Shown piece by piece: positions 1-5,690 of a stretch of DNA of 6,084 nucleotides. The stretch is taken from assembly GCA_026388595.1 (NCBI GenBank), contig JAPLJM010000400.1, positions 1 to 6,084 on the forward strand, given 5' to 3'. The notes beneath the pieces were generated by a model. It ran no database searches, was not told the origin of the DNA, and was given only the letters and a program-made list of their open reading frames with translations. Positions within the stretch are counted from its first letter, which is position 1, and each line of letters starts with the position of its first letter. A program made the position numbers and the translations under genes. This DNA comes from Deltaproteobacteria bacterium (lineage in GTDB: Bacteria > Desulfobacterota > Syntrophia > Syntrophales > Fen-1087).

Positions 1-31
1 GAACCATCAGGATTAAAACAAATTTTTTCAT
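1..31 (-). CDS. Start of a probable exported or membrane protein (partial, runs off the window)
   Basis: Only the first ten codons are inside the window, reading MKKFVLILMV. Two lysines followed by a run of hydrophobic residues is the pattern of a signal peptide or lipoprotein leader, so the product is probably exported or anchored in the membrane. The start is supported by AGGAGA at 42-37, six bases upstream of the ATG and lying inside the last codons of cysE. The ATG begins two bases after the cysE stop, so the gene is probably co-transcribed and translationally coupled with cysE. An in-frame ATG at 37-35 is possible but leaves no room between it and the ribosome binding site. Nothing can be said about function. 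Confidence 0.6.
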   Translation of the reverse strand, partial: MKKFVLILMV

Positions 32-33
32 GA

Positions 34-990
34 TCATCTCCTTTTTTTGCCGAAAACAAGCTCCGGCTTTTTCAGAAAAACTTCCGTATCCGGCGGCACC
101 GATTCAGTCAACCAGACGTTACCGCCGATGACCGACCGGGAGCCGAGCACCGTTTTACCGCCCAGGACCGTGGCATTGGAATAAATAATGACATCGTCTT
201 CAATGGTGGGATGACGCTTCTGATGGCGCAGGCTTTCGCATTCCTCCCGGGTCAGGGACAGGGCCCCCAATGTCACCCCTTGATAGAGCCTCACCCGTTT
301 GCCGATCTCCGTGGTTTCCCCGATGACGACCCCCGTTCCGTGATCGATGAAAAAGCTTTCCCCAATGCGGGCACCGGGATGGATGTCAATTCCCGTGTGG
401 CTGTGGGCATACTCCGTCATGATCCGCGGGATCATGGGGACGTCCTGCTCATGGAGCCGGTGGGCAATGCGATAAACCGTGATGGCGAAAAGGCCCGGAT
501 AGCTGAAGATGATTTCGTCGTAACCCTTCGCCGCCGGATCCCCCGCATAGGCCGCCCGGATGTCCGTCGCCAGCAGGTTGCGCAATTCCGGCATGGACCG
601 CAAAAAATCGATTGCCGCATCCTGGCCCCGTTCATCACAGTGCGTGCAGGCCTGGTTGTGCCGGATGCAGTCGTGGCGGATTGCCAGGGTGATCTGCTCG
701 GAAAGGGCTTCAAAAAGGGCCGTCGTCTCCTGGCCGAAGTAATATTTGACGTTCACCTGATCGACCCGTGTGGGGATGAAATAGCCCGGATAGAGGATGC
801 GCCTGATCCTTTTCAGGATATCGACGGCTGCCTCGCGCGAAGGGATCGGTTCCGGACCGATATGATCGAAGCAACCGTCCCGGTTGCATGAAATCACAAG
901 CTCATCCACAACAGCCGGTATTTCTTCGCGGTGCTTCCGGACGACGGCCATCCCCGTCCGGCACTGGGTGATGTCTGAGGGTTCATCCAT
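34..990 (-). CDS. cysE: Serine O-acetyltransferase, EpsC-type CysE
   Basis: This enzyme acetylates L-serine with acetyl-CoA to give O-acetylserine, the carbon acceptor for cysteine synthesis in the cytoplasm. The 318-residue product has a long helical N-terminal region (about 1-195) and a C-terminal left-handed beta-helix of hexapeptide repeats (about 200-300). Catalytic residues expected from E. coli CysE are visible: Asp202 in GIDIHPGARIG, His217 in FIDHGTGVVIGET, and His260 in KRHPTI. The length and the IIFSYPGLFAITVYRIAH segment fit the EpsC-type subfamily. A cysteine cluster (Cys108, Cys115, Cys118) lies in the N-terminal domain. The tail ends in KKRR, not the terminal isoleucine used by classic CysE to dock into CysK. 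The start is chosen from AAAGGAG at 1007-1001, ten bases upstream of the ATG, overlapping the nifS stop. It is the third gene of the nifU-nifS-cysE unit. Confidence 0.96.
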   Translation of the reverse strand: MDEPSDITQCRTGMAVVRKHREEIPAVVDELVISCNRDGCFDHIGPEPIPSREAAVDILKRIRRILYPGYFIPTRVDQVNVKYYFGQETTALFEALSEQITLAIRHDCIRHNQACTHCDERGQDAAIDFLRSMPELRNLLATDIRAAYAGDPAAKGYDEIIFSYPGLFAITVYRIAHRLHEQDVPMIPRIMTEYAHSHTGIDIHPGARIGESFFIDHGTGVVIGETTEIGKRVRLYQGVTLGALSLTREECESLRHQKRHPTIEDDVIIYSNATVLGGKTVLGSRSVIGGNVWLTESVPPDTEVFLKKPELVFGKKRR

Positions 991-1005
991 GGGAATAAAT
1001 CTCCT

Positions 1006-2187
1006 TTATGCGCCGACGCAGGCCTGTTCGCCCGCTTGCCAGTAGGGGGACATGCCGCGCAACCGCTCGATGATGGGGGGCATTTTTTCAATGACGAAAT
1101 CGATTTCCGCCTCTGTATTATAGATGCTCAGGCTGAAGCGGATCGAACCATGGGCCATGGTAAAGGGAACGCCCATGGCGCGCAGGACATGGGACGGCTG
1201 CAGTGACCCCGAGGTGCAGGCGGAGCCGGAGGAGGCGCAGATCCCGTACTCATCCATCAACAGCAGGATTCCTTCCCCCTCGACGAATTCGAAGCTGATG
1301 TTGGAGGTGTTGGGAAGCCGGTTTGCCGTGTCGCCGTTCACCCGGCTTTTGGGAATGCGGGCCAGAAGTTCCCGTTCCAGTTTATCCCTTAGCTGTTTGA
1401 CCGTCGTATTTTCTTTTTCCATATGCTGCGACGCCAGGGTGCACGCCTTTCCGAGGCCGATGATGCCGGGCGTATTTTCCGTACCCGCCCGGCGCCCTTT
1501 CTCCTGATGCCCACCGATCAGGAAAGGTGCGAACCTCGTTCCCCTGCGGACATAGAGCACCCCGATTCCTTTGGGGGCGTGCAGCTTATGACCGGACAGG
1601 GAAAGCATGTCGATGGCGTTCGTCTTCATTGAGATGGGAATCTTGCCCACCGCCTGGACGGCATCGGTGTGGAACAGAATGCCCCGTTCACGGGCCATCT
1701 CGGCCGCCTTTTCCACGGGGAAAAGGACCCCCGTTTCATTATTGGCCCACATCAGACTCACCACCGCCGTATCGGGCGTCAGGCTTTTTTCATAGAGATC
1801 CAGGTCCAGGAGCCCGTCTTTGTCGACGGGAAGCTCCGTGACCCGATAGCCCTGGCGAGCCAGATCCACCCCCAGCGATTTGACGGCGGGGTGTTCTACA
1901 CGGCTGATCACGATATGACGCCTGTCGGGGTTTATGGACAGCGCCGACCGGATGGCGGCATTGTCGCTTTCCGTGCCGCAACTGGTCAGAATGATCTCAT
2001 CGGGGTCGGCGCCAAGGAGCGCAGCCACCTGCTGGCGGGCTTCCCGGATCTTTAACCCAACCTGACCGCCAAAGAAATGCATACTGGAGGGATTGCCATA
2101 AAAGTCGCGGAAATAGGGAAGCATGGCCTCCATCACTTCCGCGGCGACCTGCGTTGTTGCATTATTGTCCAGATATACCGTTTTCAT
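1006..2187 (-). CDS. nifS: Cysteine desulfurase NifS
   Basis: This PLP enzyme converts L-cysteine to L-alanine and holds the released sulfur as a persulfide on its own cysteine, for transfer to NifU. The 393-residue length is normal. It starts with the family signature YLDNNATT. The PLP lysine is Lys201 in LSGHKLHAPKG, His99 in VEHPAV would stack on the cofactor, and Asp175/Gln178 lie in HTDAVQ. The catalytic cysteine is Cys324 in SSGSACTSGSLQPSHVL. The short active-site loop fits the group I (NifS/IscS) class, not the SufS class. Its ATG overlaps the nifU stop by four bases (ATGA), with a perfect AGGAGG at 2200-2195 seven bases upstream. This pairing with full-length NifU means it is the NifS partner, probably for general Fe-S assembly, since no nitrogenase gene is in view. 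IscS is the alternative name. Confidence 0.97.
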   Translation of the reverse strand: MKTVYLDNNATTQVAAEVMEAMLPYFRDFYGNPSSMHFFGGQVGLKIREARQQVAALLGADPDEIILTSCGTESDNAAIRSALSINPDRRHIVISRVEHPAVKSLGVDLARQGYRVTELPVDKDGLLDLDLYEKSLTPDTAVVSLMWANNETGVLFPVEKAAEMARERGILFHTDAVQAVGKIPISMKTNAIDMLSLSGHKLHAPKGIGVLYVRRGTRFAPFLIGGHQEKGRRAGTENTPGIIGLGKACTLASQHMEKENTTVKQLRDKLERELLARIPKSRVNGDTANRLPNTSNISFEFVEGEGILLLMDEYGICASSGSACTSGSLQPSHVLRAMGVPFTMAHGSIRFSLSIYNTEAEIDFVIEKMPPIIERLRGMSPYWQAGEQACVGA

Positions 2188-3008
2188 GGGGCCACCTCCT
2201 CGACCACCAGATCCGGCGAGACAAGATCCCGCAGCTTCGCCTCCACAAAGTTTTTCAAGGTAAGGTCGGAGGCCTTGCAGACAGCACAGGCCCCTCGCGT
2301 GGCGACGAGCACCCGGTTGCCGATAAGATCGATCAGCTCGATATCCCCCCCGTCGTGCTTCAGGGACGGCCGGATTTCCCGCTCGATGGTTTCTTCAATC
2401 ATTTTCATCTTCTGAATGTTGGACAGCTTCGGCCGGACCGACGGCTGGGCTTCGGTACGCACCCGCTCAATGATCTGCTGGATGGCTTCATGGCAGTTCC
2501 CGCAACCGCCGCCGGCTTTGGTATAATTCGTCACATCTTCTACCGTGGTCAGATTATTTTCCCGGACGGCCCGCTCAATTTCCCGGTCGGTAACACCAAA
2601 GCACTCACAAATGATCTGCGCCCCCGGATCCTTGATGACGGCACCCCGATAATTGGCTACAGCCGCTTCGAGCGCTTCCTTGCCCATGAGGGAACAGTGC
2701 ATTTTCTCCTGTGGCAAGCCGCCCAGAAAGGCGGCGATATCCTGATTGCTCACTTTCAGGGCTTCGTCCAGGGTCATCCCCTTGACCATCTCCGTCAGCG
2801 CCGAAGATGTGGCAATGGCGCTGGCGCAGCCGAAGGTTTTGAATTTGGCATCCTTGATCCGCTTGTTTTCGTCCAGTTTGAAAGAAAATTTAAGGGCATC
2901 CCCGCAGGCAATGGAACCCACTTCGGCGACGCCGTCGGGCTTCTCCACCTCCCCCACATTACGGGGATTCAAAAAGTGCTCTTTAACTTTATCGGTATAT
3001 TCCCACAT
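2184..3008 (-). CDS. nifU: Fe-S cluster assembly scaffold NifU, three-domain form
   Basis: NifU receives sulfur from NifS and iron to build [2Fe-2S] and [4Fe-4S] clusters for transfer to apoproteins. With the start at 3008 it has 274 residues and all three classic domains. The IscU-like domain (about 1-125) has cluster ligands Cys35 (ACGDALKF), Cys61 (FGCASAIATSSA) and Cys105 (MHCSLMG). The central BFD-type ferredoxin domain (about 130-185) holds a permanent [2Fe-2S] cluster through Cys134, Cys136, Cys169 and Cys172 (CGNCHEAI). The C-terminal Nfu domain (about 200-274) has the CAVC pair, Cys241 and Cys244. A longer reading from 3047 exists, but the ATG at 3008 gives the family N-terminus MWEYTDKVKEHFLNPRNVG and has AAAGGAG seven bases upstream. 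It is the first gene of the operon and overlaps nifS by four bases. Confidence 0.97.
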   Translation of the reverse strand: MWEYTDKVKEHFLNPRNVGEVEKPDGVAEVGSIACGDALKFSFKLDENKRIKDAKFKTFGCASAIATSSALTEMVKGMTLDEALKVSNQDIAAFLGGLPQEKMHCSLMGKEALEAAVANYRGAVIKDPGAQIICECFGVTDREIERAVRENNLTTVEDVTNYTKAGGGCGNCHEAIQQIIERVRTEAQPSVRPKLSNIQKMKMIEETIEREIRPSLKHDGGDIELIDLIGNRVLVATRGACAVCKASDLTLKNFVEAKLRDLVSPDLVVEEVAP

Positions 3009-3022
3009 AAGCGCTCTCCTTT
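3009..3022 (-). promoter_or_regulatory. Ribosome binding site that fixes the nifU start
   Basis: AAAGGAG lies at 3022-3016 and leaves a seven-base gap to the ATG at 3008-3006. The upstream in-frame ATG at 3047 lacks such a site and would add 13 residues not seen at the NifU N-terminus. The site therefore decides for the shorter protein. Confidence 0.8.
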
Positions 3023-3082
3023 GACGATGTTGAAATGACGACGCCAAGTTCCTTTAAGTTCATAATAACGCATCCGCTTGTA

Positions 3083-3110
3083 ATTAAGCAATGCCAAACC
3101 GGCTTGTCAA
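3083..3110 (-). promoter_or_regulatory. Candidate sigma-70 promoter of nifU-nifS-cysE
   Basis: A perfect TTGACA (-35) lies at 3110-3105. With a 16-base spacer the -10 would be CTTAAT (3088-3083), four of six matches. With 17 bases it would be TTAATT, a poorer match. A second possible -10, TATTAT at 3067-3062 (five of six), has only a weak -35 (TTGCTT). Transcription from either would leave a leader of roughly 45-70 bases before nifU. I see no clear IscR-type palindrome. The exact start point is uncertain. Confidence 0.4.
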
Positions 3111-3203
3111 TCGGTCGACATAAAAAGACCTTTGAAAAATGGCTTCGCCGCGACTCAAAAATCTTTTCCGCCAAGAAGACGGCCGGTTGTAATCATGATC
3201 CAT
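3084..3203 (-). CDS. Possible small protein of 39 residues, unrecognised
   Basis: This is a short open frame preceded by a perfect AGGAGG at 3222-3217, with a longer than usual 13-base gap to the ATG. The product is basic and partly aromatic, with WRKRFLSR near residues 11-18 and FQRSFYVDRLTSRFG near residues 23-37. No signal peptide or known motif is evident. No in-frame alternative start lies between the ribosome site and the ATG. Its end overlaps the candidate -35 of nifU, so it would sit just upstream of that operon. I do not recognise it. The same AGGAGG is better spaced (eight bases) for a TTG opening a 17-codon frame, so the site may serve that peptide or none. Only conservation would prove either. 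Confidence 0.25.
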   Translation of the reverse strand: MDHDYNRPSSWRKRFLSRGEAIFQRSFYVDRLTSRFGIA

Positions 3204-3350
3204 GACAAACCGCTAACCTCCTCTCTGAAAAGGCGGAAAACATTTGATTCGCCACTTGCGAACCATTTTTCACCGGTTATGCAAAGTTTTCATGAATAAA
3301 CGGGGCCGATGGACTTATTTTACAGTCAATCCTTATGTGTGCTTTTCTGA

Positions 3351-3797
3351 CTACAGTGCGACCTCAATCCCGTCGCCGATTTTTACTTGTCCGCCCGCCA
3401 GGACCTTTGCAAAGACCCCCTCACGGGGCATAACACAGTCGCCGACGGTGAAAAAGATATGGCAGCGGTCATGGCAGACCTTGCCGATCTGAGTCACTTC
3501 CATGAGAACATCGGCGCCGATCTTCAATTTGGCGCCAATGGGCAGGGAAGGCAGATCGATCCCTTCCGTCGTCAAATTCTCGGCAAAATCGCCATACTGA
3601 ACGTTCAGACCTTTTGCCCTGATCTTTTCGATGCTTTCCGTCGCCAACAGGCTCACCTGCCGGATATCCGATCCGGCATGGGCATCGTCCTGCAGGCCGA
3701 CATCTTCGATGAGGAGCCCACAGCCAATATTCGATTTCTTCTGACCTTTCCTGTCCGCAATGTTGACGGACAGGACTTTTCCCCTCATGACTGTCAT
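3351..3797 (-). CDS. Small MOSC-domain protein
   Basis: The 148-residue product is a single stand-alone MOSC domain. Family marks include the GDFAENLTTEGIDL segment (69-82), the LPIGAKLKIG strand region (85-94), and the QIGKVCHDRC...GDCVMPREGVFAKV stretch (103-132). Candidate functional cysteines are Cys108, Cys112 and Cys121. MOSC domains occur in molybdenum cofactor sulfurase and mARC-type proteins and are thought to handle sulfur or bind the molybdenum cofactor. Stand-alone bacterial members of this size often occur with molybdopterin genes, but none is in view, so the exact role is open. TAAAGGAG at 3810-3803 gives a well-spaced ribosome site for the ATG at 3797. An in-frame ATG three codons later is less well placed. 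The gene starts 26 bases after the lyase remnant and was probably co-transcribed with it. Confidence 0.94.
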   Translation of the reverse strand: MTVMRGKVLSVNIADRKGQKKSNIGCGLLIEDVGLQDDAHAGSDIRQVSLLATESIEKIRAKGLNVQYGDFAENLTTEGIDLPSLPIGAKLKIGADVLMEVTQIGKVCHDRCHIFFTVGDCVMPREGVFAKVLAGGQVKIGDGIEVAL

Positions 3798-3823
3798 TTC
3801 CTCTCCTTTAGCTCCCTTCTCAG

Positions 3824-4267
3824 TTATCGGCTCTTTACGGCCTGCTTGATCCTTTCCAATGCATTCATCAGGACAGGCAGCGGGCAGGCGATGTTGATCC
3901 GCTGAAACCCCTCACCGCCGCTTCCGAACAGGCAACCGTCATTCAGCCCGACTTTTGCCCTGCCGATCATCCATTCCCGGAGTTCCTTGACACTCATGCC
4001 CAATGCCCTGCAGTCCAGCCAGACCAGATAGCTTCCTTCCGGCCTGATCGCCTTTATCACCGGGACTTCCGATTCAAAATAATCCATCAGAACATTCAGG
4101 TTGTTTTCAAGATAAACCATCAATTGTCTGAGCCATGCTTCTCCCTGTCTGTAAGCCGATTCAAAGGCGGTGATGCTGAAAACATCACAGAATGCATTAT
4201 AGGATCTGTTTTGCTTTGCAAAGGATGATGACTTCGTAAAAAGTCTGGATGCTGCGCTACACTTCAT
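3824..4267 (-). pseudogene. C-terminal remnant of a MalY/PatB-type PLP C-S lyase (aminotransferase fold)
   Basis: From about residue 20 onward the 147-codon frame matches the last third of MalY/PatB enzymes, which cleave cystathionine or cysteine to pyruvate, ammonia and a thiol or sulfide. Recognisable parts are NAFCDVFSITAFESAYRQG (24-42), the PEGSYLVWLDCR strand (76-87), LNDGCLFGSGGEG (108-120) and FQRINIACP (121-129), whose arginine would bind the substrate carboxylate. The full family is about 390 residues. The PLP lysine and substrate-binding N-terminal part are absent. The first 15-20 codons, including the ATG, are read from the inverted-repeat element and are not family sequence. No good ribosome site precedes the ATG, and the frame closes at a stop at 4303-4301 upstream. 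It is therefore most likely nonfunctional, or the visible end of a gene cut by an assembly join. Confidence 0.83.
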
Positions 4268-4352
4268 CCCTCGTCGTTGCGGCGTACGCTCAAGTACGCC
4301 TCACTCCTCAGGCTTCGCGCGCCTTGCCTGCGGAACTTTTTCGAAGCCGTCC
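4228..4352. repeat. MITE/REP-like inverted-repeat element of about 125 bases
   Basis: The left end reads GACTTCGTAAAAAGTC (4230-4245). The right end (4335-4351) is its imperfect inverse, AACTTTTTCGAAGCCGTC-like, with one base missing relative to the left arm. A perfect hairpin, GGCGTAC (4281-4287), six-base loop, GTACGCC (4294-4300), sits exactly at the midpoint. No protein is encoded. Terminal inverted repeats with a central stem and no coding capacity fit a non-autonomous element moved by a transposase elsewhere. From memory, similar repeats are abundant in Syntrophus-like genomes. It separates ycaO from the lyase remnant. I see no clear target-site duplication. It could also act as a transcript-end structure, though no U-run follows the stem. 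Confidence 0.6.
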
Positions 4353-4369
4353 CATTTTTAAGGTATTTG

Positions 4370-4389
4370 CCACTTTTTACGAGCCCGTT
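4370..4389. repeat. Second copy of the element's terminal repeat
   Basis: CACTTTTTACGAGCCCGTT here repeats the inverse of the element's left end (GACTTTTTACGAAGTC on the other strand), about 20 bases outside the first right end. It is closer to the left end than the nearer right arm is, because it keeps the TTTTTACGA core intact. It may be the true outer end of a 160-base element or the stub of a second copy. The last codons and TAA stop of ycaO lie within it. Confidence 0.5.
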
Positions 4390-5591
4390 AAGGATTGTTC
4401 AGCTCTTTTCCCCGCTCTGGTCTGATCGAAACAGTAGGTTTCAAGACCCGGCACGATCATCCGGACGGTCGGCATACCGATGTCCTCTCTCCGTAGATCG
4501 ACGGCAATCACACAATCCAAACCGCTTGCAGACAACCTTGCAATCATTGTCCTGACATCCTCCAAAATGTCGTCACTGTACCCCCTTTCAAGCTCCCGAA
4601 GATTTTTTTGCTCATGCGCATAGAATCGCGGATCATCTGCATAACCTTCTCCCTGCAAATACAGGGGAGCCGTTTCACACAGACCATTAAGGCCGTATTT
4701 CTGCAGGAACAGGGCCCTTGTTGTTGCTATCTCAAGCAGGGCCCGCACCAGGGCAACCCGGGGATCCAAATGGGCGCCGAAGCCGTCGATAGGCACCATC
4801 TGCCGGTAAACCAGGTCCCGTGAAAAGGCGGCAACGACAGGAACGTTGATATCCGTCGTCAGATCTTTCGTCACTATCTCAATGTCCGCCGCTTCGAATT
4901 TTTCCAGTACGTCGATGATGAACCGGTTCTCAGGCTCGTCTTCCATAAAGAGCGCATCATTAAAAGCGTGCGAGTACCTAGCGATACTCCATGCGTCCCT
5001 TTCAATCAATTCCGCAAGACCGTGAATAATCGCCTCTTCATAGGTGTTGCCCGCAGCAATCCCGTTCGTATGCGTGCTGAACAGAAAAGTGCCGTCCTGA
5101 TGAAAGGGGTGATAGACGGCGCATGCAGGAACCAGTATCTCTTCATCCTTCGACAGGTCATGTCCCCAGACCCAGTCTATTTCTTTATCCGGGTTATAAT
5201 TGCTTGCGCGCGAAAGAATAAGCGCCCGTGGATCGAGAACATTGGAATTCTTTTTTAATAGCGCGAATTTCCCTCTGACTAATTTATCCCCATATTCCTC
5301 ACGGAATTCGGAACAGTAGCGCTCGATGGCCTCCATCGTAATCGAGACCTGGGCCTGGATCGGAGAAACGCCCTTTCCCGTGTGGCTTGTTTTTGAGCCG
5401 TCCGGCCTGATCCGATCACAGGTAAAGACGGGTATCCCGATCCGATCCACATCCGAAGCATTCATGAAGGACAGCATGCCAGCGGTTTCTTTCACCTTTT
5501 CAACGAACCGGAGGGTCGAATCCGGTGTCTTGGAACGATGCGTTTCAAGGATATAGACCTTGGGGCATGTTTTGAGGGATATCTTTGCCAT
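4377..5591 (-). CDS. YcaO-family ATP-dependent enzyme, similar to the methanogen McrA-thioamidation type
   Basis: YcaO enzymes use ATP to activate a peptide amide backbone, installing a thioamide (with sulfide) or forming an azoline ring. The 404-residue product is a single YcaO domain. ATP/Mg-site motifs are present: Glu87 and Glu90 in TMEAIERYCSE, Asn182/Glu186 in GNTYEEA, Glu194, Glu197 and Arg198 in AELIERDAW, and Glu287/Arg292 in LLEIATTRA. A GKG lies at 72-74. The segments ETHRSKTPDSTL (16-27) and DVDRIGIPVF (47-56) recall, from memory, methanogenesis marker 1, the enzyme that thioamidates a glycine of McrA. No PxPxP tail of azoline-forming cyclodehydratases is present, and no TfuA partner or precursor peptide is visible. 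AAGGAG before the ATG gives the start. The last few codons (SLTGS) are read from repeat sequence, so the native tail may be altered. It lies 99 bases downstream of cysK. The substrate is unknown. Confidence 0.94.
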   Translation of the reverse strand: MAKISLKTCPKVYILETHRSKTPDSTLRFVEKVKETAGMLSFMNASDVDRIGIPVFTCDRIRPDGSKTSHTGKGVSPIQAQVSITMEAIERYCSEFREEYGDKLVRGKFALLKKNSNVLDPRALILSRASNYNPDKEIDWVWGHDLSKDEEILVPACAVYHPFHQDGTFLFSTHTNGIAAGNTYEEAIIHGLAELIERDAWSIARYSHAFNDALFMEDEPENRFIIDVLEKFEAADIEIVTKDLTTDINVPVVAAFSRDLVYRQMVPIDGFGAHLDPRVALVRALLEIATTRALFLQKYGLNGLCETAPLYLQGEGYADDPRFYAHEQKNLRELERGYSDDILEDVRTMIARLSASGLDCVIAVDLRREDIGMPTVRMIVPGLETYCFDQTRAGKRAEQSLTGS

Positions 5592-5623
5592 TTTTTCTCC
5601 TTATTTTTCGCGCCTGTGCGCAG

Positions 5624-5651
5624 ATTTTAGAATCGTTCGATCCGGCATCAA
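5624..5651 (-). promoter_or_regulatory. Candidate sigma-70 promoter of ycaO
   Basis: TTGATG (5651-5646, four of six matches) and TAAAAT (5629-5624, five of six) are separated by 16 bases. The start would fall a few tens of bases before the ATG at 5591, just upstream of the AAGGAG ribosome site. This suggests ycaO can be transcribed separately from cysK. Confidence 0.4.
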
Positions 5652-5667
5652 GTTCTTCTGCAACTTG
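5649..5667. promoter_or_regulatory. Inverted repeat overlapping the ycaO -35 box
   Basis: CAAGTT (5649-5654) and AACTTG (5662-5667) form a perfect six-base inverted repeat with a seven-base spacer. It overlaps the -35 of the candidate ycaO promoter, a position where a dimeric regulator could act. The repeat is short and could be chance. Confidence 0.3.
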
Positions 5668-5668
5668 T

Positions 5669-5687
5669 AATAAAAGACGACGTCGTC
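5669..5687 (-). terminator. Weak candidate terminator after cysK
   Basis: Just after the cysK stop, the 12-base palindrome GACGACGTCGTC (5687-5676) is followed by TTTTATT on the transcribed strand. As a hairpin it would have a stem of only four pairs with an ACGT loop, so termination would be partial at best. The palindrome might equally be a protein-binding site. Confidence 0.3.
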
Positions 5688-5690
5688 AAA

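Larger units (their letters stand above)
3009..3350. other. 342-base gap between the MOSC gene and nifU
   Basis: This gap holds the nifU ribosome binding site and candidate promoter, a possible 39-codon gene (3084-3203), and a weak stem. The stem arms are GGTTCGC (3264-3258) and GCGAATC (3252-3246) around a five-base loop, with one G-U pair, followed by AAATGTTTT. It could be a poor terminator for the MOSC transcript. It is AT-richer than the flanking genes, as expected for a regulatory region. I see no tRNA, riboswitch or transposon signature in it. Confidence 0.5.

Noticed and set aside
211..891. 226-codon open frame on the plus strand
   Set aside because: It is antisense to the catalytic and N-terminal regions of cysE, with no recognisable product or ribosome site.
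1006..3008. Nitrogen-fixation gene cluster
   Set aside because: nifU and nifS alone are widely used for general Fe-S assembly in anaerobes. No nifH, nifD, nifK, nifV or similar gene is in the window.
2154..3038. 294-codon open frame on the plus strand
   Set aside because: It lies entirely opposite nifU, whose domains and cysteines are unmistakable. The product shows no family pattern, and the frame is open because of codon bias in nifU.
3009..3047. Longer nifU start at 3047
   Set aside because: The extra 13 residues are not part of the NifU N-terminus, and the strong ribosome site serves the ATG at 3008.
3009..3350. Riboswitch (for example SAM or T-box) controlling the sulfur genes
   Set aside because: No conserved core or long paired leader could be found by eye. 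Only a weak seven-pair stem is present.
3387..3905. 172-codon open frame on the plus strand
   Set aside because: It is the mirror of the MOSC gene and lyase remnant, and its translation looks like reverse-strand shadow sequence.
4228..4389. CRISPR array or insertion sequence with transposase
   Set aside because: There are no regularly spaced direct repeats, and the element is too short to encode a protein.
4377..5591. RiPP azoline-forming cyclodehydratase
   Set aside because: There is no proline-rich PxPxP tail, no partner E1-like or dehydrogenase gene, and no evident precursor peptide beside it. A thioamidation-type role fits the sequence better, but is unproven.
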